Assembly: GCA_013329575.1 (NCBI GenBank)
Contig: DUJX01000013.1
Span: 1 to 7,794 of the forward strand
Source: Halobacteria archaeon
Lineage (GTDB): Archaea; Halobacteriota; Methanoliparia; Methanoliparales; Methanoliparaceae
Reading direction: 5' to 3'
Length of the DNA: 7,794 nt
Both the position numbers and the translations under genes were made by a program. The notes under the pieces were generated by a model, which did not search any database, was not told the DNA's origin, and saw nothing but the letters and a program-made list of their open reading frames with translations. Shown here piece by piece: positions 1-4,893 of this stretch (position 1 is its first letter; each line of letters opens with the position of its first letter).

Positions 1-129
1 ATCATGATATTAAAGTCCTCTAACATTAAATTTAAATTTTATCTTTTATGAATAAGATCTGTAATGCTCTTTTCTTTATATAATCTTATGATAATTGACT
101 TTAACCTATTTAATCTGTAATTATAACAC

Positions 130-330
130 TTAATAATAATTATTTAAGTCAAACCAAGTAAAATCCTTATCTTTATTATATTCTGCAACTGCCTGTTTAT
201 GTCTGCAAAAGATATCCTTAGATGGACAATTACATTTTAATTTGTTATCCGAGCCTATCCAAACCTCATAAATAGTACCATCATCATCTTCTACTTCCCA
301 ATATTGATAATCGATATAATTAACTTTCAT
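130..330 (-). CDS. Small SWIM zinc-finger protein (66 aa)
   Basis: This short protein is essentially one SWIM zinc finger: C33-x-C35-x6-C42-x-H44 fits the CxCx(n)CxH signature. It is preceded by a strand-rich segment with an acidic patch (E13-D17) and ends in an aromatic, acidic tail. SWIM domains usually mediate DNA or protein binding within larger proteins (SWI2/SNF2 ATPases, MuDR transposases), so a stand-alone finger is probably an accessory or regulatory protein; its partner is unknown. The frame stays open to an ATG at 396, but I chose the ATG at 330. A TATA box centred near 357 lies about 27 bases upstream of 330, as expected for a leaderless archaeal mRNA, and the longer start would put that promoter inside the gene. 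It lies 115 bases downstream of the HAD gene on the same strand, with its own promoter. The family call is good; the function is unknown. Confidence 0.72.
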   Translation of the reverse strand: MKVNYIDYQYWEVEDDDGTIYEVWIGSDNKLKCNCPSKDIFCRHKQAVAEYNKDKDFTWFDLNNYY

Positions 331-350
331 GTTGTTGATACGCCATTTTT

Positions 351-375
351 TACATATATAACTATTTTTCTGCCA
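351..375 (-). promoter_or_regulatory. TATA/BRE promoter of the SWIM gene
   Basis: On the minus strand the sequence reads agaaaaatag followed by ttatatat (361-354). The TATA centre is about 27 bases from the ATG at 330, so transcription would start at or next to the start codon. The purine-rich stretch just upstream resembles a BRE. No Shine-Dalgarno sequence precedes the ATG. Confidence 0.6.
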
Positions 376-377
376 AG

Positions 378-404
378 GAAAAAATCTAAAAATCATTAAA
401 AGAT
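378..404 (-). terminator. T-rich terminator candidate after the HAD gene
   Basis: About 40-65 bases beyond the HAD stop codon the minus strand carries three successive T tracts (tttt, ttttt, tttttt) with no clear hairpin. Archaeal RNA polymerase commonly terminates at such oligo-T runs. They lie directly upstream of the SWIM promoter, which supports two separate transcripts. This is inferred from composition only. Confidence 0.4.
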
Positions 405-445
405 CTGGTTTTATTCACTTACCATCAAACATGAGAAATTTTGGC

Positions 446-1531
446 CTAGCCCAACTTTGCCGCTGCGCCTCGGATCAAACCTCTGTATCTTTTATGGACC
501 GTGATTATATCATCCAGAGGTCTTCCTTCTCTTTTTAGAATATTATGAAAGAAGGGAAGATCTTCTAAATTACTCGTTAAATCGGTTGATAAATTATCTT
601 TTATAAATTTTAGATCAGAATTTAAACCAGAGAATCTATGCGCCTCCCATAAATCGACCAATCTGAATACGTCCTCAAAACTGCTCCCTCTGTCAATACA
701 AGATGTGATCAGATGCAGCCAGCGCATATCCAAGGTAGCCAGACCTATGGACGCATATGGGATGGCATACTCATTTCCATTAAAGACGACCGATATGCCC
801 TGTTCTCGTTTTATACCACCGAGCATTTTATAATCGGTTATACTGTCTCCTATAGCGATAATATCACCTAAACTAACATTAAATTTGTCTGAAATAGAGA
901 TAATAGCATCTAATTTTTTCTGCCCGCCGATAACCTTGACTTTATCCAGTACATTGCCGTATGATGATTTTGGAAGATCTTCAAAGAAGAATGCATCTAA
1001 AAATTGCTTTAACTCTCTATCATCATTTATTTTAAGGATATCTTTCTCTGCATCGAGTATCAATCGTCTCGTATCGTTATCCATGCTTTTTTTTATCACA
1101 GAGAGGTCTAATCTTGTACAAAATATGTTGTCCTGCGGTATTCCAAGCACATTGCATATATTATATGCGTGCCATTCGTAACTTGTAGATATGACAAAAA
1201 CGTTCCATTTTTCTTTAAACAATGTACTGATCAGTTCTTTAGCACCAGGAACCACAATAGAACGTTTAGAAACCCTCGAAATATCCAAATTTGATAGATT
1301 ATGCGCCGATAAAAAAGGGACGATCAATGCAAGGGTATCGCCTGCCTCATACCTATCATCAACATTCGGGGAAGGACCTAACATCTTCAACGTTAATAAA
1401 TCATCATATCTGCTTATCTTTTCAAAAAGGTCTCTACCATTTGGAATCTCGCTCATCACATCATAAGCGTTATCTTGGGGAGATAAAGGCCCCTCAAGAT
1501 CAAAACAGATTATTTTTTTTGCCGATATCAT
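446..1531 (-). CDS. HAD-superfamily phosphatase-like protein, COG4030/EhaR-like
   Basis: This 361-residue soluble protein has HAD-fold motifs in order. Motif I is ICFDLEGPLS with nucleophile D11 and E13 in place of the second Asp. Motif II is VISTSYEW (S115/T116). A lysine is available at K205/K206 (GGQKK), and motif IV is GDSITD (D229, D233). The DxEGP motif, the segment ISRYDDLLTL, YEAGDTLALIVPFL, VPGAKE and STSYE match my memory of the archaeal COG4030 family, annotated in methanogens as EhaR, a protein encoded with energy-converting hydrogenase A. No eha subunits are visible here, so I withhold the symbol. The DxE version of motif I also occurs in ThrH-type phosphotransferases, so phosphatase or phosphotransferase activity is plausible; the substrate is unknown. 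It lies 64 bases downstream of the four-CBS gene and may be co-transcribed with it. The start is the first ATG. Family confidence is good; biochemical role is low. Confidence 0.75.
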   Translation of the reverse strand: MISAKKIICFDLEGPLSPQDNAYDVMSEIPNGRDLFEKISRYDDLLTLKMLGPSPNVDDRYEAGDTLALIVPFLSAHNLSNLDISRVSKRSIVVPGAKELISTLFKEKWNVFVISTSYEWHAYNICNVLGIPQDNIFCTRLDLSVIKKSMDNDTRRLILDAEKDILKINDDRELKQFLDAFFFEDLPKSSYGNVLDKVKVIGGQKKLDAIISISDKFNVSLGDIIAIGDSITDYKMLGGIKREQGISVVFNGNEYAIPYASIGLATLDMRWLHLITSCIDRGSSFEDVFRLVDLWEAHRFSGLNSDLKFIKDNLSTDLTSNLEDLPFFHNILKREGRPLDDIITVHKRYRGLIRGAAAKLG

Positions 1532-1570
1532 ACTCGCATATAGACAGGACGATCCGTATTAATATTTTTG

Positions 1571-1586
1571 TTTATATATTATAAAT
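1571..1586 (-). promoter_or_regulatory. Possible TATA box upstream of the HAD gene
   Basis: On the minus strand the gap between the CBS stop and the HAD start holds atttataatatataaa. Initiation 26-27 bases downstream would leave a leader of about 17 bases before the ATG at 1531. The gap is strongly AT-rich, so the match could be chance and the gene may instead be read through from the CBS genes. Confidence 0.4.
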
Positions 1587-1595
1587 GTTAGAGAT

Positions 1596-2531
1596 CTACC
1601 AGATATCTACTTCAGTCGCATAATCATAGATCGCTCTCAACAGATCTCTTTCTGTAAATATGCCGACCATCTTACCATCTTTCAAGACAGGGAAACCACC
1701 GCTGTTTGTAGTGGCAATCTTTTTAGCGGCCTCTATAATATTCATGTCTATGTCTAACGTGTTGAGCTCATTCAGCACTACATTTCTAACCTCTAAATTG
1801 TATATCTCGTCGATATCTCCTGTAACGAGCCTATCAAAAATCTTTCCACTGCCTAAAAATTTCATTACCGATGTTGCAGTTAAAGAACCTATCAAAACAT
1901 TATCTTTTATGACAGGCAATCTTCTAAAACCATTATCCAACATTTTACGCAGAGCGATACCGAATGTCTCATTAGAATCTATGTATACTACTTTTTTAGA
2001 CATATAATCGCTTATTTTTTTGTACGATATCTCTTTAAAATCATTATTTTGAGTGTTGTTAGTATAAACATCATTGCCGACTAAAACCTTGATAAAATCT
2101 CTCTCCGTAACGATCCCTTTTAAAATCTTTTTTTTGTCAATTATCGGAAGACCACCAATACCTCTTTTTATCAGTATCTCTGCAGCATCCTTTACCGTCT
2201 CGGTCTCCATAAGGCATACGACATTTTTCTCCATAATCTCTTTTATCTCACTATTAACAGTTGCTAAAAGGTTTCCTTGATATTTATTTTTTACAAGGTT
2301 ATATTTATCTCCACCTCCAAGCAAATTAACAATATCTACCGTTGTAACAATGCCATTTATCCTATTAGTTCCTGCGTCTGTTATTGGGATTCGTCTAAAA
2401 CTATACTTTTCCATAATCTTAGCAGTATCGATGATACTCGTAGTAATCGGCACACTAACTACATCTTTAGTAGCTATCCTAAAAATATCTTTTTTATTTA
2501 GATAAATATCCGTATTATTCATATTTTTCAT
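1596..2531 (-). CDS. Four-CBS-domain protein
   Basis: Four consecutive CBS repeats fill this 311-residue protein, at roughly residues 18-72, 95-152, 173-228 and 246-303, forming two Bateman modules with no attached enzyme, transporter or DNA-binding domain. Each repeat ends in the G-h-h-T-x-x-D nucleotide-ribose motif: GIVTTVD (60-66), GIVTERD (139-145), GSLTATS (215-221) and GIFTERD (290-296). The third repeat has Ser in place of Asp and may bind ligand poorly or not at all. CBS pairs bind AMP/ATP, SAM or related adenosyl ligands and regulate partners, so this is probably a cytoplasmic energy or cofactor sensor; the partner is unknown. It follows the CBS/zinc-ribbon gene by 37 bases. The start could be the ATG at 2531 or the one at 2522. 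No Shine-Dalgarno site distinguishes them, and the CBS fold begins well after both. Confidence 0.87.
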   Translation of the reverse strand: MKNMNNTDIYLNKKDIFRIATKDVVSVPITTSIIDTAKIMEKYSFRRIPITDAGTNRINGIVTTVDIVNLLGGGDKYNLVKNKYQGNLLATVNSEIKEIMEKNVVCLMETETVKDAAEILIKRGIGGLPIIDKKKILKGIVTERDFIKVLVGNDVYTNNTQNNDFKEISYKKISDYMSKKVVYIDSNETFGIALRKMLDNGFRRLPVIKDNVLIGSLTATSVMKFLGSGKIFDRLVTGDIDEIYNLEVRNVVLNELNTLDIDMNIIEAAKKIATTNSGGFPVLKDGKMVGIFTERDLLRAIYDYATEVDIW

Positions 2532-2561
2532 CCATTGAAAGAAAAATAACCATTTTTTTAA

Positions 2562-2576
2562 TCGTTTTTAAAATAG
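2562..2576 (-). promoter_or_regulatory. Weak TATA-like box before the four-CBS gene
   Basis: On the minus strand ctattttaaaaac overlaps the stop codon of the upstream CBS gene. Its centre is about 40 bases from the ATG at 2531, which would give a leader of about 14 bases. The match is poor, and read-through from the upstream gene is an equal alternative. Confidence 0.25.
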
Positions 2577-3122
2577 AGCATCATAACAATCATCGCAGAT
2601 CAGCATACCCTCGTATTCATTTAATGACTGTGAAAAATTACCACATTTATCGCATTTTCCCTGTATAATCTCTCTTTCCTTTATCCTTTCTACTAAATAG
2701 ATATCATTGATCTTGATCATATCTATTAAGATTCTATTTAGTTCTGGCGAGATGGATAATATATCTTTAAAAGTTATTATTCCTATCAGTTCGCCATTAT
2801 CTATAACAGGTAGCCTTCTTATGCCCCTCTTGAGCATGATTTCCATTGCAGATATTGCGCCAGCATTTGGAGATATTGTTATCAAAGATGATGTCATTAT
2901 ATCTCGTATCTTAACCGATCTCGGAATTAGATTCTTTGCAACAATTTTTCTGACAAAATCTTCTTCTGTAACGATACCAATCGCCTTTCTTCCTTCCATA
3001 ACGATCAGGTTTCCAACATCGTGACGGCTCATCCTTTTTGCTGCAATATCGGCAGGATCGTCTGGAGATATTCCGATTATATTTGTACTCATTATGTCCT
3101 TTACCGGTATGTCTACATCCAA
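2568..3122 (-). CDS. Two-CBS-domain protein with C-terminal zinc ribbon, TTG start
   Basis: This 184-residue protein has two CBS repeats (about residues 5-60 and 70-125), both with intact ligand motifs: GIVTEED (49-55) and GIITFKD (114-120). A helical linker (about 128-154) leads to a zinc-ribbon-like tail with C157-x2-C160 and C176-x2-C179. The arrangement suggests that adenosyl-ligand sensing is coupled to a metal-bound module for protein or nucleic-acid contact. CBS/zinc-ribbon fusions are known in archaea, generally without an assigned role. The frame opens just after a TGA at 3131-3129 and offers no ATG before Met11, which would cut into the first CBS domain (VKDIMST), so TTG at 3122 is the likely start. 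A TATA-like box centred near 3146 fits initiation almost at that TTG. It is the promoter-proximal gene of the minus-strand CBS cluster, divergent from the thioesterase gene. The domain call is firm, the start fairly firm, the function unknown. Confidence 0.85.
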   Translation of the reverse strand: MDVDIPVKDIMSTNIIGISPDDPADIAAKRMSRHDVGNLIVMEGRKAIGIVTEEDFVRKIVAKNLIPRSVKIRDIMTSSLITISPNAGAISAMEIMLKRGIRRLPVIDNGELIGIITFKDILSISPELNRILIDMIKINDIYLVERIKEREIIQGKCDKCGNFSQSLNEYEGMLICDDCYDALF

Positions 3123-3140
3123 AAAGCATCACAACCTGTT

Positions 3141-3153
3141 ATTTAATAAAAAA
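3141..3153 (-). promoter_or_regulatory. TATA box of the CBS/zinc-ribbon gene
   Basis: On the minus strand tttattaaat (3150-3141) is centred about 24-25 bases from the TTG at 3122, which implies a leaderless or nearly leaderless mRNA. It lies in the 191-base divergent region shared with the thioesterase promoter. Confidence 0.5.
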
Positions 3154-3280
3154 TCGTGTGTATTTAGAGATACTTCTTATTTGTATAAAAAACTTACTGA
3201 CAAGTATGGATGACTATTGTGAAATATCCGATACTTTTTAAAATAATATTTATCAAAGATGACGAGCCGACCCTGTACCA

Positions 3281-3292
3281 AAATTTATAAAT
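3281..3292 (+). promoter_or_regulatory. TATA box of the thioesterase gene
   Basis: The sequence aaatttataaat has its TATA core (3284-3291) centred 26-27 bases upstream of the ATG at 3314. Transcription would start on the start codon, and no Shine-Dalgarno site is present. Confidence 0.6.
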
Positions 3293-3313
3293 GATCGGGG
3301 ATATGTTCAGCCG

Positions 3314-3760
3314 ATGAATATGTCGATAGAAAAAATGTCTGGACTTGAGATAATGCAGGCAATGATAGAAGGGAAGATCCCGCCAGCCACTATTGCAAAA
3401 ACTATCCCGATGAGAGGTATCTCTGTAGAACGAGGAAGAGTTATTTTTGAGGCTACAGCAGACGATCGCCATCTAAATCCTCTCGGGGGTGTGCATGGCG
3501 GGTTTGCATCGACCGTACTAGATTCAGTAACGGGTTGTGCCGTTCATACGCTCTTGGATCTCGGAGTGGGATACGGTACTGTTGACTTAAACGTGAAGAT
3601 GCTTAGAGCCATTCCTAAGAATGTTCCCCTGTTAGCCGAGGGTAGAGTAATTCATATCTCAAAATCTCTCGGAGTCTCGGAGGGAACACTAAAAGATAGC
3701 GAGGGTAAGATCTATGCTTATGCCACGGCTACATGCATGATACTTAATAATAAAAGATAG
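3314..3760 (+). CDS. PaaI-type hotdog-fold acyl-CoA thioesterase
   Basis: The protein is 148 residues long, typical for a single hotdog domain. The family signature is clear: N55-P-L-G-G-V-H61-G-G-F-A-S-T-V-L-D70-S, the loop and central helix of PaaI-like thioesterases, in which the conserved Asp (here D70) and the HGG motif support thioester hydrolysis. A YGTVDLNVKMLRAIP strand (about 87-101) and a C-terminal strand, KIYAYATATCMI, complete the fold. Enzymes of this family hydrolyse medium-chain or aromatic acyl-CoA esters in the cytoplasm, usually as tetramers; the acyl group cannot be told from sequence. The motif GGVHGGFASTVLDS followed by GCAVHT resembles versions common in bacteria, so lateral acquisition is possible but untested. 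ATG 3314 is preferred over ATG 3320 because a TATA box lies 26-27 bases upstream. It is transcribed away from the CBS cluster, and the next gene has its own promoter. Confidence 0.87.
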   Translation: MNMSIEKMSGLEIMQAMIEGKIPPATIAKTIPMRGISVERGRVIFEATADDRHLNPLGGVHGGFASTVLDSVTGCAVHTLLDLGVGYGTVDLNVKMLRAIPKNVPLLAEGRVIHISKSLGVSEGTLKDSEGKIYAYATATCMILNNKR

Positions 3761-3762
3761 GA

Positions 3763-3772
3763 TTTATATAAA
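3763..3772 (+). promoter_or_regulatory. TATA box of the membrane protein/DUF74 operon
   Basis: tttatataaa begins two bases after the thioesterase stop. Its core is centred 26-27 bases upstream of the ATG at 3793, again predicting a leaderless mRNA. This marks the membrane protein and DUF74 genes as a separate transcription unit. Confidence 0.6.
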
Positions 3773-3792
3773 CTAAAATTATACCTATTAAC

Positions 3793-3975
3793 ATGGCTAA
3801 AGACTTGTATGCTATTATTACGGGAGTATTGTTTATATTAACCGCAGTAATACTTTTTTTAGCCGGTCTATGGGTAGGGATTATCCCTCTAATAATAGGA
3901 GTTCTCTTGATAGTATTTAGAAATAGAGAGAAAAAGATAGACGAGGTGAAAGAGGTAAGAGAGGTGAAAAAATGA
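3793..3975 (+). CDS. Small two-helix membrane protein (60 aa)
   Basis: Two hydrophobic segments, at about residues 5-27 and 28-43, are joined by a very short turn (GLWVG), forming a helical hairpin. A strongly charged cytoplasmic-looking tail follows (FRNREKKIDEVKEVREVKK). No catalytic motif is present and I do not recognise a named family. It is probably real: it has a well-placed promoter and its TGA overlaps the ATG of the DUF74 gene in an ATGA arrangement, so the two are translationally coupled. A role as membrane anchor or partner for the DUF74 protein is inference from this coupling. The tail is encoded by three tandem 9-base repeats (EVK-EVR-EVK), the last of which also serves as the ribosome binding site of the next gene. 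Confidence 0.72.
   Translation: MAKDLYAIITGVLFILTAVILFLAGLWVGIIPLIIGVLLIVFRNREKKIDEVKEVREVKK
3943..3969 (+). repeat. Triple 9-base tandem repeat containing Shine-Dalgarno cores
   Basis: gaggtgaaa, gaggtaaga and gaggtgaaa follow one another without gaps; the first and third copies are identical. Each carries a GAGGT core complementary to the archaeal 16S 3' end. The third copy ends two bases before the DUF74 ATG, with its gaggtga core 4 bases away, and is the likely ribosome binding site. The same bases encode EVKEVREVK in the membrane protein. Confidence 0.85.
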
Positions 3976-4301
3976 TCGTAACAACCACAGAATATATAGC
4001 AGGATATGATATTACCGAGATGCTCGGTCTGGTTGATGGTAGCACTGTAAGAGCGAAAAATTTAGGAAAAGATATAATGGCACTCTTCAAAAATATAGTG
4101 GGCGGTGAGATTCAGGAATATAAGGATATGCTCGATGATGCAAGGCTCGAAGCATTAAACAGAGCCATAAACAACGCAAAAGATTTAGGGGCCGATGCCA
4201 TCATCGGGGTCAGATACATGACCAGTTTTATAATGCAAGGAGCTGCAGAGATCTTCTGTTATGGAACAGGGGTAAAGATTACTAAAAAACAGATCAAATA
4301 G
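3972..4301 (+). CDS. YbjQ/DUF74 family protein
   Basis: This 109-residue protein matches the YbjQ (UPF0145, DUF74) family along its length. It starts with TTTEYIAGYDI, followed by LGLVDGSTVRAKN (18-30), the KNIVGGEIQEY block (40-50), an Arg-containing amphipathic helix (55-70) and LGADAIIGVRY (72-82), then C-terminal strands (about 84-105). The family is widespread in bacteria and archaea, often labelled as putative heavy-metal-binding, but its function is not established and I see no convincing metal site here (a single Cys, C96). It overlaps the membrane protein gene by four bases (ATGA) and has the strong gaggtga site upstream, so it is translated from the same operon. Coupling to a membrane hairpin protein suggests a role near the membrane, which is inference. 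Confidence 0.88.
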   Translation: MIVTTTEYIAGYDITEMLGLVDGSTVRAKNLGKDIMALFKNIVGGEIQEYKDMLDDARLEALNRAINNAKDLGADAIIGVRYMTSFIMQGAAEIFCYGTGVKITKKQIK

Positions 4302-4351
4302 ATTCAAAAAGGCATATAAAAAGATATTGATTATACAAAACAAAGTTAAAA

Positions 4352-4377
4352 AATACTATAAAATAATACTATAAAAT
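4352..4377. repeat. Perfect 13-base tandem duplication
   Basis: aatactataaaat occurs twice in direct succession (4352-4364 and 4365-4377) with no mismatch. It contains a TATA-like core (actataaa), but no open frame follows on the plus strand before the converging mvhD 3' end. It may simply be replication slippage in an AT-rich spacer. Confidence 0.8.
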
Positions 4378-4410
4378 AAATAAACTTAAAAATAACATAC
4401 ACAAATAATA

Positions 4411-4432
4411 TAAATAAAAAGTAAAAAAGGAT
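4411..4432 (-). terminator. Oligo-T terminator candidate after mvhD
   Basis: Reading the minus strand past the mvhD stop gives ccttttttactttttattta, with T6 (4428-4423) and T5 (4420-4416) runs beginning about 12 bases beyond the gene. This fits intrinsic termination by archaeal RNA polymerase at T tracts without a hairpin. Confidence 0.5.
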
Positions 4433-4440
4433 ATTTAACC

Positions 4441-4890
4441 TTATGCTGCCTCTTTGCTCATCAATCGCTCTTTATCCTCTTTATACGCCTCTTTTACCTG
4501 TTCAACCATAGAAGCCACGCTTTCCGCCCAAGCTTTTCCCTCCGATGCAGAAACCCATTGTAACCTGAACCTTTTTGGATTTATGCCGATCATAGGAAGA
4601 ATACCTTTAAGATATTCAGCCCGTCTCTTTGCCTGCTCGTTTCCTGATACATAATGGCAATCTCCCGGATGGCATCCCGATATTATTACACCATCCGCCC
4701 CCTCATTGAACGCTTTTATTACAAAATAGGGATCCACCCGTCCAGAACACATCACTCTTATAATACGCACATTTGGTGGATACTGTATCCTGGACACTCC
4801 TGCGAGATCTGCACCGCCGTATGTACACCAATTGCATATAAAGGCGATTATCTTCGGTTCGAAATCTTCATCTCTCTCTTCAGCCCACAT
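4441..4890 (-). CDS. mvhD: MvhD/FlpD-type [2Fe-2S] electron-transfer subunit
   Basis: This 149-residue protein is a full-length MvhD family member. MvhD carries electrons from a hydrogenase, formate dehydrogenase or F420H2-dependent donor into HdrA. Conserved blocks are IIAFICNWCTYGGADLAG (C19, C22), RVMCSGRVDP (C48) and GADGVIISGCHPGDCHY (C73, C78), followed by RAEYLKGIL and a Glu/Lys-rich helical tail. These five cysteines supply the ligands of the family's [2Fe-2S] cluster. The start is ATG 4890, preceded by GGAGGT seven bases upstream. The gene begins three bases after the hdrA stop, so the products should form one complex. The sequence does not say which oxidoreductase donates electrons; none is in view. 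A short tail (KEDKERLMSKEAA) is less conserved. The gene ends the operon and is followed by T tracts. Confidence 0.93.
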   Translation of the reverse strand: MWAEERDEDFEPKIIAFICNWCTYGGADLAGVSRIQYPPNVRIIRVMCSGRVDPYFVIKAFNEGADGVIISGCHPGDCHYVSGNEQAKRRAEYLKGILPMIGINPKRFRLQWVSASEGKAWAESVASMVEQVKEAYKEDKERLMSKEAA

Positions 4891-4893
4891 GTT

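Larger units (their letters stand above)
4302..4440. other. AT-rich convergent intergenic region
   Basis: This 139-base region lies between the 3' ends of the plus-strand DUF74 gene and the minus-strand mvhD gene. It has no open frame of note and no clear hairpin. The plus strand is A-rich, so the oligo-T runs that terminate archaeal transcripts are available only to the minus-strand transcript. Confidence 0.6.

Noticed and set aside
1..129. Possible promoter for a gene to the left (minus-strand agattatataaag near 76-89) and the palindrome aaatttaaattt.
   Set aside because: The region is so AT-rich that such matches are expected by chance, and no start codon with a following open frame can be seen before the edge.
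331..396. A longer SWIM protein starting at the ATG at 396 (88 residues).
   Set aside because: The additional residues contain the TATA box of the ATG at 330 and look like translated AT-rich spacer.
2911..3132. A 73-residue frame on the minus strand starting upstream of the CBS/zinc-ribbon start.
   Set aside because: It is a shifted frame within the CBS gene, with low-complexity Arg/Lys/Ser-rich sequence and no domain. The CBS frame is clearly the coding one.
3206..3295. Two very short plus-strand frames (start at 3206, 11 codons; start at 3262, 11 codons) before the thioesterase, each with an AT-rich stretch upstream.
   Set aside because: They are too short to judge, show no conserved feature, and AT-rich TATA-like strings are common by chance in this spacer.
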